Shown here: piece by piece, positions 26,547 to 35,195 of the stretch
Layout of the letters: each line of letters begins with the position of its first letter
How positions within the stretch are numbered: the stretch's first letter is position 1
Made by a program: the position numbers and the translations under genes
The notes under the pieces: generated by a model
Told to the model about the DNA's origin: nothing
Databases searched by the model: none
The model's input: only the letters and a program-made list of their open reading frames with translations
Source of the DNA: Salegentibacter sp. R32
GTDB lineage: Bacteria > Bacteroidota > Bacteroidia > Flavobacteriales > Flavobacteriaceae
Assembly (NCBI RefSeq): GCF_008692195.1
Contig: NZ_RXOM01000060.1
Span: forward strand, 143,234 to 207,233
Direction of reading: 5' to 3'
DNA length: 64,000 bases

Positions 26547-29500
26547 TAATTTGCCTTAATTTTAAAATAGAAAGTACTTCCTACACCTTTTTGAGAATCT
26601 ACCCAAATAGTTCCTTCGTGCAGTTGAACAATTTTTTCTACGTGAGCTAATCCAACTCCTGTACCTTCATACTTTTCTTTTGTTCTCACTCGGCTAAAAA
26701 TGGTAAAAATATTTTTTTGGTCTTCTTCAGAAATACCAATACCATTATCCATCACAGAAAAAACCCAATAGCCACTCTCTTTATACGAAGAAATCCTGAT
26801 TTCTGGTTTTCTATTTTTATCGATATATTTTAAAGCGTTGCTTAATAAGTTTTGAAATAATAACCTCAATTCAACTTTATAGGCTTTTACTTTTGGTAAA
26901 GATCCTATACTTACTTTAGCATTGGTGTCTTTAATTCTTTTGGTTAAATCGTATTTTACAACTTCTGCCAGTTCTTTGGTATCTACAAGTGTTTTCTTGG
27001 TGTTTCTACCAATTCTGGAATGTTCCAACAATGCTTTGATTTGGTTAGATAATCTATCGGAAGCTTCATCTATATAAGAAATATAATTTTTTCCTTTATC
27101 ATCTAATTTATCGCCATACAATTTTCCTAATACATCACTACCAAATTTGATGGTGGCAAGCGGTTCTTGTAAATCGTGCGAACAGATGGAAACAAATTGT
27201 TCTAAATCATTATTAGCACGTTCTAAATCTGCTTTTTGCTCTTTTAGTTTTTCTTGAGCTTCTTTGACTTCAGAAATATCTACACAAGTAAACCTATGGG
27301 TAACTGCTTCTTTTTTCTCGTTATATTCCACATTAGAATAAAGAATTATGGGGATTTTTTCTCCTTTTTTACTGAGCATTTGTAACTCAACATTTTTGAG
27401 TTCTCCTTCATCTTTAAAAACTTTGTTGAGTTGAACTGCCTTAATTTTGGTTTCATCATCATAAAGTTCAAAAATGGGTTTTCCTATAATTTCTTCTTTT
27501 TCATCGTAACCTAACCTAAAAATCGACTCTTGGTTACATTGTAAAATTTCGGAAGTGTTGGGGTCTATGCTAAAGTGCATAACTGGGTCTTCTTCATAAA
27601 AAGATTTATACCTTTTTTCACTGGCAATAAGCTTTTCTTTGGCTCTTTGTAACGATTCTATGTCTACGAAAGTAATAACAACGCCGTCAATTTTATCTTC
27701 AGAATTTACAAAAGGAGAAATCCTTCTTAAATAATTTCTACCTTCTTTAGAAGTGATATTTCTTTCTAACGTTTTCCCGGTCTCAATAGCCTTTTTACAA
27801 CGATGAACTAAACCTCGTCCTCTGTTTTTACCAAAGTTGGTTACAAAATTGTCGATGGGCCTACCCACATCTGAATTAAGTAAACTAAAATGTTTTTTAA
27901 TGGCCGGAGTAAATTTTCTGATTCTTAAATTACCGTCTAAGAAAATAACACCTATTTCTGTACTTTCCAATAGGTTGTTCATATCGGCATTTAATGCGGA
28001 AAGGTCATCCATTTTTTGGATGTTTTCTGCATTTACCGTATTAATCTCTTCGTTAACACTTTGTAATTCTTCGTTGGTGCTTTGTAACTCTTCGTTGGAA
28101 GCCAATAATTCTTCATTGGCTGCCTGAAGCTCTTCGTTACTGGTTTCTATTTCTTCCAGTGAAGTATGTAGCTCTTCTTTTGTTTTTTTAAGCTCACTTT
28201 CTAATTCTCTGATGTATTCTTGAGAGCGGTTATCTACCGTTATTTTTTCAGAAACTTTTATGTTATCAAGATTTATTTCTTTTTCAATAAAAGTAACTAC
28301 GAAATTAATCTCATTGTCTAGATTGTTTTGCCTGAAAAGTTTAACGATAATATCCAATCCTTTTTCCTCACCATTTTCTTCAAACTTGGCGTCTTTGTAA
28401 AGAATTTTTTCGTTTTTCTTTTTAGCGTTTTTAATGGTGGCTTGAAGAATGTGTTGCAATTCTTCTTCCAGCATTTCATAAAGATTGGTGGTAAAGCCTT
28501 TTACCGGTAAATTGGCATATTTTCTAAATTCACCAATGGCTTCTAAAATATTACCATCTTCGTCAATAAAAACACTAGCACCTCCAAACTGCTCTAAGAT
28601 AGCTTCATTTAATTCTGAAGTAAACTGCTGTTTAGGTGAACTTTCTTTTTTCTCGATTCTCTTTCGTCGAAGGGAGTCGGCTCTTTTTAAGTGACTTGAT
28701 GGTTTTAAATTATTGTTTTCTAGTCGTGTACGCGGAGAAACGTTTTTGTAGATTTTCCACTTTCTGCTAATTTCTTCAAAATGTTCTCTATGTGAATTTA
28801 CCGTTTCACTGGTTCCTAATACAAGATAACCGTCTTCCTTTAAAGCATAATGCAATACATTTAAAGCTTTGTGCTGAATGCTTTGTTGGAAATAGATGAG
28901 TAGGTTTCGGCATAAAATCATATCCATATTACTAAATGGCGGATTTTTAATGATGTTATGCTGAGAGAAAATAACCATTCTTCTAATTTTCTCAATTACC
29001 TGATAGCCATCGCCATTTTTAATGAAGTATTTCCGAAGCAAATCGTTACCGATATCGGCCACCATACTTTCTGAATATACGCCATTACCGCCTACATCTA
29101 AATGTTGTTTGGCAATATCTGTAGCAAATATTTTGACCTCTATTTTTTTATCGTGTTTTTCCAATTCTTTATGAATGTACATCGCTAAAGAGTAGGCCTC
29201 TTCGCCCGTGCTACAAGCGACATCCCAAATTTTTAAAACTTCGCCATCCTGTTTCTTTTCAATGATATTCGGGATAAGGTCGTCTTCAATAATATCCCAA
29301 ACTCTTGGATCTCTAAAAAATTTAGTGACCCCAATCAAGAATTCTTTAAATAGAACAGAAACTTCATTTGGATTGGTTTGTAAATATCTGTAGTATTCTT
29401 TTAGAGACTCACATTTACAAACGTTAACTCTTCTGGCAACCCTTCTTCCTAAAGTAGAAGTTTTGTATTCTGTAAAGTCTAATCCTGTATTTTCGTTGAT

Positions 29501-30187
29501 GTAACTTAGTATTTTAGAAAGAACTTGTTCATCTAAATCTTCTAATTCACCATTTAATTCAATAGCTTCCGATGCTTTTATGAAGCGATTTAATTCACTT
29601 CCCATTTCTTCTACAGGCAAAATATAATCTACCATTCCAGAATTAATGGCACTTTTGGGCATTCCATCAAATTTTGCTTCTTCAGGATCTTGCACCATCA
29701 CCATTCCATCTAATTCTTTAATGGCTTTAATTCCGCGTGTACCATCACTTCCCGTTCCACTTAAAATAATGGCAATAGCTTGATCTTTTTTATAATCTGC
29801 AAGGGAATCTAAAAATAGATCTATAGGTAAGTTAAGTTTTTGGTTTTTAGGTTTTTCATATAAATGAAGTATCCCATCTTCGATAGTTAAGTTATTTACC
29901 GGTGGAATTAGGTATATTTTCCCGGATTCAACCTCTGAGTTATCTGAAATTTGCTCAATAGGTAGTTTGGCTGTTTTTGCCAAAAGTTCTCCCATCATAC
30001 TTTTATAGTCGGGTGAGAGATGTTGTATTACTATATAAGAGTTTTGATCATTATCGGGTAAGTTACTAAAAAAAGCTTTCAACGCTTCTAAGCCTCCTGC
30101 ACTTGCTCCCACTGCTATTAATCTTGACTGTATCTTCTTCTTCTTCTTAGAAGTTTGAATAGTTTTTGTTTCTTTGGTTTTTGTCAT
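26546..30187 (-). CDS. CheB-CheR-PAS-PAS-histidine kinase fusion protein
   Basis: 1213 aa. Domains in order: CheB-like methylesterase (about 20-205) with catalytic VGASAGGLEA (Ser), IQHLSPDY (His) and GTGSDGTRG (Asp); CheR-like methyltransferase (about 215-490) with VTKFFRDP, VACSTGEEAYSLA (SAM loop) and LCRNLLIYF; a heptad coiled coil (about 655-735) built on repeats such as SNEELQSTNEELQS; two PAS domains; HisKA with SICSHDLQEPLATIKFG (near 1002) and HATPase ending with GTGVGLAHVEK. No chemoreceptor or flagellar gene is in the window, so this is a signalling hybrid rather than a chemotaxis adaptation enzyme. It is the first gene of the phytochrome operon, implying a multi-kinase relay. Confidence 0.93.
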   Translation of the reverse strand: MTKTKETKTIQTSKKKKKIQSRLIAVGASAGGLEALKAFFSNLPDNDQNSYIVIQHLSPDYKSMMGELLAKTAKLPIEQISDNSEVESGKIYLIPPVNNLTIEDGILHLYEKPKNQKLNLPIDLFLDSLADYKKDQAIAIILSGTGSDGTRGIKAIKELDGMVMVQDPEEAKFDGMPKSAINSGMVDYILPVEEMGSELNRFIKASEAIELNGELEDLDEQVLSKILSYINENTGLDFTEYKTSTLGRRVARRVNVCKCESLKEYYRYLQTNPNEVSVLFKEFLIGVTKFFRDPRVWDIIEDDLIPNIIEKKQDGEVLKIWDVACSTGEEAYSLAMYIHKELEKHDKKIEVKIFATDIAKQHLDVGGNGVYSESMVADIGNDLLRKYFIKNGDGYQVIEKIRRMVIFSQHNIIKNPPFSNMDMILCRNLLIYFQQSIQHKALNVLHYALKEDGYLVLGTSETVNSHREHFEEISRKWKIYKNVSPRTRLENNNLKPSSHLKRADSLRRKRIEKKESSPKQQFTSELNEAILEQFGGASVFIDEDGNILEAIGEFRKYANLPVKGFTTNLYEMLEEELQHILQATIKNAKKKNEKILYKDAKFEENGEEKGLDIIVKLFRQNNLDNEINFVVTFIEKEINLDNIKVSEKITVDNRSQEYIRELESELKKTKEELHTSLEEIETSNEELQAANEELLASNEELQSTNEELQSVNEEINTVNAENIQKMDDLSALNADMNNLLESTEIGVIFLDGNLRIRKFTPAIKKHFSLLNSDVGRPIDNFVTNFGKNRGRGLVHRCKKAIETGKTLERNITSKEGRNYLRRISPFVNSEDKIDGVVITFVDIESLQRAKEKLIASEKRYKSFYEEDPVMHFSIDPNTSEILQCNQESIFRLGYDEKEEIIGKPIFELYDDETKIKAVQLNKVFKDEGELKNVELQMLSKKGEKIPIILYSNVEYNEKKEAVTHRFTCVDISEVKEAQEKLKEQKADLERANNDLEQFVSICSHDLQEPLATIKFGSDVLGKLYGDKLDDKGKNYISYIDEASDRLSNQIKALLEHSRIGRNTKKTLVDTKELAEVVKYDLTKRIKDTNAKVSIGSLPKVKAYKVELRLLFQNLLSNALKYIDKNRKPEIRISSYKESGYWVFSVMDNGIGISEEDQKNIFTIFSRVRTKEKYEGTGVGLAHVEKIVQLHEGTIWVDSQKGVGSTFYFKIKAN

Positions 30188-30340
30188 TTCTTTAAAAATG
30201 GCGGTATAGTAGGTATACTAGTACGATTAAATGTAAAAATAGTAATTTTTAAATATACTTATATACGGTATTTCCATGTTAAAGTAACACATTTAACATA
30301 TTTAACTAAATTATGTCCTAATTCAAATTAGTTTTAAATA

Positions 30341-32485
30341 ATGAAACGAAAAATTTTTACTTATCTATTGGTTGCAGCCACACTAGGAAGCTGTAAACAA
30401 GAAAATGAAAACAAAGAGGTTATGATGAATAAAAATACAGAAAATGTATTCTTACAAAAATGGGAGGGAGACTATAATGGTGTTCCAGCATTCAATAAAA
30501 TGGATTTATCTCAGCTAAAACCTGCCTTGCGGAAAGCTATGAAAATGCATTTAGAGCAGATAGATAGTATCGCTAACCAAAAGAGTGAACCTACTTTTGA
30601 AAATACCATTGTGGCGATGGAAAAATCAGGTAGTGAAATAGATCGGGTTTTCACTTATTACGGAATTTACAGTAGTAATATTTCTAGCGAAAAATTTAGA
30701 AGCATTCAACAAGAATTAGCGCCAGAAATTTCTAATTATCGTTCGCAAATTTCTCAAAACGAAAAACTATTTCAACGTATTAAAAAAGTTTATCATGATT
30801 CTCAAAAAGAGGAGCTTCCCGCCCAACAACAGCGAGTAATTGAACTTATTTATAAGAATTTTGAAATGGATGGCGCCAATCTTAACAAAGAAAAGAAGAA
30901 GCGCTATGCGGAGATTGAAAAACAACTTTCAGAATTGCACACCCAGTTTTCAAATAATGTACTTGCCGATGAAGAAGGTTATGTAACTTATTTTTCTGAA
31001 GAACAAGCCCAAGGTTTACCGGAGTTTTATTTAAAATCGGCTAAAGCTACCGCAGCAGAAAACGGAAAAGAAGGAATGTACGCCGTTACCAATACCCGTT
31101 CCTCTATGGATCCTTTTTTAACCTACGCAGAAAATCGTGAGTTAAGAAAAGAAGTTTGGGAAAAATATTATGCCCGTGGAAATAATGGAGATGAACACGA
31201 CAACAATCAAATTATAATAGATATTCTCAAATTAAGAGATGAGCGCGTTGCCTTAATGGGATATGACAATTATGCCCAATGGAGATTACAAGATAGAATG
31301 GCCAAAAATCCTGAAAACGCAATGGATTTAATGATGAAAGTCTGGCCGGCCGCCTTGGCAAGAGTTGAAGAAGAGGTGAATGAAATGGAAGCATTTGCCC
31401 AAAAAGAAGGACAAGATATTACTATACAACCTTGGGATTATCGCTTTTATATGGAAAAAGTGCGCCAAGAAAAATATAATCTTGATAGTGAAGAAGTAAA
31501 ACAGTATTTAGAATTAAATAACCTAAGAAAAGCTATTTTTTACGTAGCAGGAGAGTTGTTTGATTATGAATTTAAACCCGTGAAAGAAGGAAGCGTTCCC
31601 GTTTTTCACGAAGACGTAAAGGTTTGGGAAGTAAGTGATAGAAATTCAGGCAAAATTATAGGTCTATGGTATTTAGATCCTTACGCCAGAAAAGGCAAAC
31701 GCTCCGGCGCTTGGGCTACCACTTATAGGAGCCGGACGGATTTAGAAAGCAATCAACCTGTGTTGGCTTCTAATAATTCTAACTTTGTAGAACCTGCAAA
31801 AGGCGAACCTATATTAGTGAGTTGGGACGATGCCGAAACATTTTTCCACGAATTTGGTCACGCTTTGCATTACCTTTCAGCAGATGTAAAATACCCAACA
31901 TTAAACGGAGGAGTTCGGGATTATACTGAGTTTCAATCACAATTATTGGAGCGTTGGTTATCTACCGATACTGTAATTAATAAATTTTTAAAACATCACA
32001 AAACCGGAAAACCCATGCCGGCAGAATTAGTGGCGAAAATTAAAAAAGCTTCTACATTTAATCAAGGTTTTGCCACTACAGAATATCTGGCTTCTGCCTT
32101 GATGGATATGAAATACCACACCACTGACCCAAGTAAAATAAAAGACATTCAAGAATTTGAAAGGCAACAATTAAAAGAGCTGGGAATGCCAGAAGAAATC
32201 CCAATGCGTCACCGTTCTACCCAATTTGGTCACGTATTTTCAGGTGAAGGTTATGCCACCGGCTATTACGGTTACCTTTGGGCAGATGTACTTACCTCAG
32301 ATGCGGCAGAAGCGTTTGCTGAAGCTCCAGGAGGTTTTTACGATAAAGAAACTGCACATAAGTTAAAGCGATTTTTATTTGAACCCAGAAATGCAGTAGA
32401 CCCGGCCGAAGCCTATCGTAATTTCAGGGGACGCGATGCCAATATCGATGCTCTCATGCGTGATAGAGGATTTCCTGTTCAGTAA
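30341..32485 (+). CDS. dcp: M3-family dipeptidyl carboxypeptidase lipoprotein
   Basis: 714 aa with lipobox TLGSC near residue 18, so membrane-anchored. The zinc-metallopeptidase motif is TFFHEFGHALHYL with a downstream Glu in NGGVRDYTEFQSQ, and the substrate loop FSGEGYATGYYGYLWADVL is typical of the Dcp/oligopeptidase A group. It releases dipeptides from the C-terminus of peptides, here probably in the periplasm. It is divergently transcribed from the phytochrome operon across a 153-bp gap; a 14-bp symmetric sequence CTAATTCAAATTAG at 30318-30331 sits just before its start. Confidence 0.93.
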   Translation: MKRKIFTYLLVAATLGSCKQENENKEVMMNKNTENVFLQKWEGDYNGVPAFNKMDLSQLKPALRKAMKMHLEQIDSIANQKSEPTFENTIVAMEKSGSEIDRVFTYYGIYSSNISSEKFRSIQQELAPEISNYRSQISQNEKLFQRIKKVYHDSQKEELPAQQQRVIELIYKNFEMDGANLNKEKKKRYAEIEKQLSELHTQFSNNVLADEEGYVTYFSEEQAQGLPEFYLKSAKATAAENGKEGMYAVTNTRSSMDPFLTYAENRELRKEVWEKYYARGNNGDEHDNNQIIIDILKLRDERVALMGYDNYAQWRLQDRMAKNPENAMDLMMKVWPAALARVEEEVNEMEAFAQKEGQDITIQPWDYRFYMEKVRQEKYNLDSEEVKQYLELNNLRKAIFYVAGELFDYEFKPVKEGSVPVFHEDVKVWEVSDRNSGKIIGLWYLDPYARKGKRSGAWATTYRSRTDLESNQPVLASNNSNFVEPAKGEPILVSWDDAETFFHEFGHALHYLSADVKYPTLNGGVRDYTEFQSQLLERWLSTDTVINKFLKHHKTGKPMPAELVAKIKKASTFNQGFATTEYLASALMDMKYHTTDPSKIKDIQEFERQQLKELGMPEEIPMRHRSTQFGHVFSGEGYATGYYGYLWADVLTSDAAEAFAEAPGGFYDKETAHKLKRFLFEPRNAVDPAEAYRNFRGRDANIDALMRDRGFPVQ

Positions 32486-32756
32486 TAAGTAGTTGTGGGC
32501 GCTCAAGCGGGCTATCCGTTACAAGTACGCAACCTCAACCTTAAAAATAATAAATCTCAAAAAAGCTTCTTTCAGTCGCTTCTTTGAGGTTTTTATTTTA
32601 TTAAGTTGTAGGTTTTACGGTCTTTTCACTACTATCCCTGGCGCATTAATTAGGTTTTAGGAAATAGTGAAAAGGTTAGACGTAAAGAAGCGGCGTTCTT
32701 TTGAAATTTATTTTTTTACAAATTTTATGTAGTAAAAAATTCAAAATTTCTAACAT
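32486..32756. other. Convergent intergenic region with stacked inverted repeats
   Basis: 271 bp between the dcp stop and the acbP stop without a plausible gene. It contains a terminator-like hairpin for dcp (arms 32556-32566 and 32578-32588, then five T). Further on, a second inverted repeat has 10 perfect bp, CTTTTCACTA (32622-32631) with TAGTGAAAAG (32665-32674), extended by TTTACG/CGTAAA outside it. A third piece, the G/C-rich GGGCGCTCAAGCGGGCTATC just after the dcp stop, is compositionally unlike its surroundings. The structures may be terminators for both strands or a dispersed repeat. Confidence 0.5.
32556..32594 (+). terminator. Terminator after dcp
   Basis: CTCAAAAAAGC at 32556-32566 pairs with GCTTCTTTGAG at 32578-32588 (10 of 11), followed by G and five T. 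The position 70 nt downstream of the dcp stop fits an intrinsic terminator. Confidence 0.65.
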
Positions 32757-33032
32757 CTAATCAGTGATGTATTTATTTACCAACTCTATATATTTTCTCT
32801 TAGCATCTTCTTTGGAAAGTCCCCTAATTTGAAACATGGCATTCATCTTAAAAGCACCAATTAGTCTGTGGTCTAAGCTTTCTTCTTGATGAATAAAATT
32901 ATCATCAGTAGCTCTTTTGTAATAGGCGTAAAAATGTAAACGCACATCTGGCGGAAATCTTAATTCTGTGGTAGAAGCTTTTTGATAAGCTTTTTCAAAC
33001 TCCATGTCTAACTTACTCTTGGTAGGTTTCAT
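32757..33032 (-). CDS. Acyl-CoA-binding protein
   Basis: 91 aa, the length of eukaryote-like ACBP. Conserved features include FYAYYKRAT (the YKQAT motif), KMNAMFQIRGLSKEDAKRKY (Lys and Trp/Gln positions of the ligand pocket) and the final helix YIELVNKYI. It binds long-chain acyl-CoA esters in the cytoplasm. Its ATG overlaps the psd stop by one base, so it is translated with phosphatidylethanolamine synthesis genes, a fixed arrangement in Flavobacteriaceae. Confidence 0.92.
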   Translation of the reverse strand: MKPTKSKLDMEFEKAYQKASTTELRFPPDVRLHFYAYYKRATDDNFIHQEESLDHRLIGAFKMNAMFQIRGLSKEDAKRKYIELVNKYITD

Positions 33033-33682
33033 TAAACTTTTGCAATTACGGTTAGACCACCTTTTACTTTTTGGTTAAGCTCAACTTCTAGTTCGGTGCC
33101 TAAGGGTAAGAAAACATCTACGCGTGAACCAAATTTTATAAATCCGCTGTCGCTTCCTTGTACCACTTCTTGGCCAACTTCAGCATAATTCACAATACGT
33201 TTTGCCATTGCTCCCGCAATTTGTCTGTAAAGAATTTCTCCAGCGTTTTCGTTTTTCACTACCACGGTAGTTCGCTCGTTCTCTTCACTAGATTTTGGAT
33301 GCCAAGCAACTAAATATTTCCCTGCATGGTATTTGCTATAAACCACTTCGCCATTTATAGGATGGCGGGTAACGTGCACATTTATGGGTGACATAAATAC
33401 GGAAACCTGTAAGCGTTTATCTTTAAAGTATTCTTTTTCTTCAACTTCTTCAATAACCACAACTTTTCCATCTACCGGAGCTACAATGTGTTTATCGTTC
33501 ACTACCGTTTGACGTTTTGGGTTCCTGAAAAATTGTAGAATAAGCAAAAACATGATGATACTTGCTCCTAAAATGAGTTGATTAATCCATCTAATTTCAA
33601 TGAATACATAGGATAGCACATTTATTAAAATGCAAATAGCAATTGTGATTCCTAATATTTTATGTCCTTCTTTATGAAACAT
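33032..33682 (-). CDS. psd: Phosphatidylserine decarboxylase proenzyme (short form)
   Basis: 216 aa, the small membrane PSD type. Two hydrophobic helices lie at about 10-55. The decarboxylase core has VFMSPINVHVTRHPINGEV and the self-cleavage site region GFIKFGSRVDVFLP, where the Ser of GS becomes the pyruvoyl group. It converts phosphatidylserine to phosphatidylethanolamine, the main Bacteroidota phospholipid. It lies directly after cdsA, which supplies CDP-diacylglycerol for the same pathway. Confidence 0.95.
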   Translation of the reverse strand: MFHKEGHKILGITIAICILINVLSYVFIEIRWINQLILGASIIMFLLILQFFRNPKRQTVVNDKHIVAPVDGKVVVIEEVEEKEYFKDKRLQVSVFMSPINVHVTRHPINGEVVYSKYHAGKYLVAWHPKSSEENERTTVVVKNENAGEILYRQIAGAMAKRIVNYAEVGQEVVQGSDSGFIKFGSRVDVFLPLGTELEVELNQKVKGGLTVIAKV

Positions 33683-33690
33683 AGCTTTTT

Positions 33691-34482
33691 TTAAATGATG
33701 AGAAGATAAGCATATATAAATGTTCCTGCAAATAGAATACTATCTAACCTGTCCAACAAGCCACCGTGACCTGGCATAATAGTACCACTATCTTTTACAT
33801 TGGCTTGCCTTTTAAGTTTAGATTGAATTAAATCTCCAAAGGTACCAAACACACTTGTTAAAATAGCAATAATTATCCAAGTTGGGAAGTCTAATGTTTG
33901 TGTAAAGTAAGCTACGCCAAAACTGGCAGCTATGCAAAATACAAGTCCACCTAAGAATCCTTCCACGGTTTTATTGGGAGAAATCCTTTCGTACAATTTA
34001 CGTTTCCCGAAATTTTTACCTACCAAATAGGCAAATGAATCGTTAAACCAGACCAGGAAGAAAATTCCTATTAAGATATAAGGTGAATATTCTCCATCTT
34101 CATAAGGGATAAGCGTTAAAAAGAGGATGGAAGAAATTAAATAAAAAAGAGTAAGAATGTACTTTTTACCTTCAAAAATGGGTATTTTATGAATAATCAG
34201 TAAATCTTTAATCAATAAGATTTTTACAAATAAGGTGATAATGAGTAATAACCAAATAGAGTAGGTGTCTATTTTTAAGATGCCGAAAAAAATAAGGGCG
34301 GCCAATAAAACGATGTAGTTAAGATAGCTATTTAATTTGAGAAGTTTTTGTAGTTCGTATAGACCTACTAAACCAAAAACAAAAAATAATCCCAAGAAGG
34401 AATATTCTGAAATTAATATTGCTGAAACTAAAATAACAACATATAAAGCTCCCGATAAGGTTCTTTTTAAAAGTTCACTCAT
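33691..34482 (-). CDS. cdsA: Phosphatidate cytidylyltransferase
   Basis: 263 aa with about eight membrane helices and the CTP-transferase signature SKLKRQANVKDSGTIMPGHG followed by GLLDRLDSILFAG. It makes CDP-diacylglycerol from phosphatidic acid and CTP at the inner membrane. The operon runs LUD-cdsA-psd-acbP with 3 and 8 nt gaps, so CDP-DAG synthesis and its downstream decarboxylase are co-expressed. Confidence 0.95.
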   Translation of the reverse strand: MSELLKRTLSGALYVVILVSAILISEYSFLGLFFVFGLVGLYELQKLLKLNSYLNYIVLLAALIFFGILKIDTYSIWLLLIITLFVKILLIKDLLIIHKIPIFEGKKYILTLFYLISSILFLTLIPYEDGEYSPYILIGIFFLVWFNDSFAYLVGKNFGKRKLYERISPNKTVEGFLGGLVFCIAASFGVAYFTQTLDFPTWIIIAILTSVFGTFGDLIQSKLKRQANVKDSGTIMPGHGGLLDRLDSILFAGTFIYAYLLII

Positions 34483-34485
34483 AAA

Positions 34486-35100
34486 TTATAGGTCTTCCAA
34501 TAGGAGCAAATATACATTTTTGGAGGTACTCCCATAACTCATGAAGTCACTTTCTTCTTTATTTTCAAAAGTCTTAATGGTGGTTATATTAGAAGGAATT
34601 CTCTTTTTACTTTTAGATTTTATTCCTCTTAATCCTTCCCCAATAGTATCTACTAGCTGGCTGGTTCCTGCCAAAATAACGAAATTGTGAGGGATTTCGG
34701 CTAATTTTTTCTCTTTTATTTGATTAGAACTTACCAACAAAGCACCTGTGTTGGCTACTAAATATTCACATGTAGATAAAAAGAATTCTGCTTGACTGCT
34801 AAAAGAAAAATCCAATTTAAAATCTTTAAAAGTTTCTTTTAGGTTCTCATCAAAGCAACAACATTCTTTACCATCCCAATCGTTTTCCTCTAAAATTTTT
34901 CCGAAAATATCCAATACTTCATTTTTGTCTTGACAGTAGAGGAATTTTCCTCCATTTTCTTTGAAATTTTTTACAAAATTCTCGTCTGTCGGAAGCGTGG
35001 GCTCCGGTGTATATTTACTTAAATCACTGTCTCTTAAATCCTCTTCCTTTTCTTTGTCTGATTTAGATTTGGATGAAAATAATTTTCTAAATAGACTCAT
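34486..35100 (-). CDS. LUD-domain protein (LutC-like)
   Basis: 204 aa, cytoplasmic, with a charged N-terminal tail (SSKSKSDKEKEEDLRDSDL). The LUD core appears as EYLVANTGALLVSSNQ, then LAEIPHNFVILAGTSQLVDT. LUD proteins belong to the lactate-utilisation LutC/YkgG family, but this lineage between ftsH and cdsA is a conserved Flavobacteriaceae stand-alone form with no lutAB partner, so its reaction is unknown. It starts about 95 bp downstream of ftsH. Confidence 0.8.
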   Translation of the reverse strand: MSLFRKLFSSKSKSDKEKEEDLRDSDLSKYTPEPTLPTDENFVKNFKENGGKFLYCQDKNEVLDIFGKILEENDWDGKECCCFDENLKETFKDFKLDFSFSSQAEFFLSTCEYLVANTGALLVSSNQIKEKKLAEIPHNFVILAGTSQLVDTIGEGLRGIKSKSKKRIPSNITTIKTFENKEESDFMSYGSTSKNVYLLLLEDL

Positions 35101-35195
35101 ATATTAAGTTGGGGTAGTTAATAATTTCATTTTATTACTAAAATATAAAAAATCTTGACCATACTTTCGCATAACCAAGATTTTTTAAGCTTTTA

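Noticed and set aside
28000..28200. Tandem DNA repeat in the CheB/CheR-kinase gene
   Set aside because: The repetition is the protein's coiled coil (SNEELQ-type heptads), conserved in the family, not an unstable tandem repeat.
26546..30187. Interpretation as a chemotaxis adaptation operon
   Set aside because: CheB and CheR are fused to PAS and kinase domains and no receptor, CheA, CheW or flagellar gene is present.
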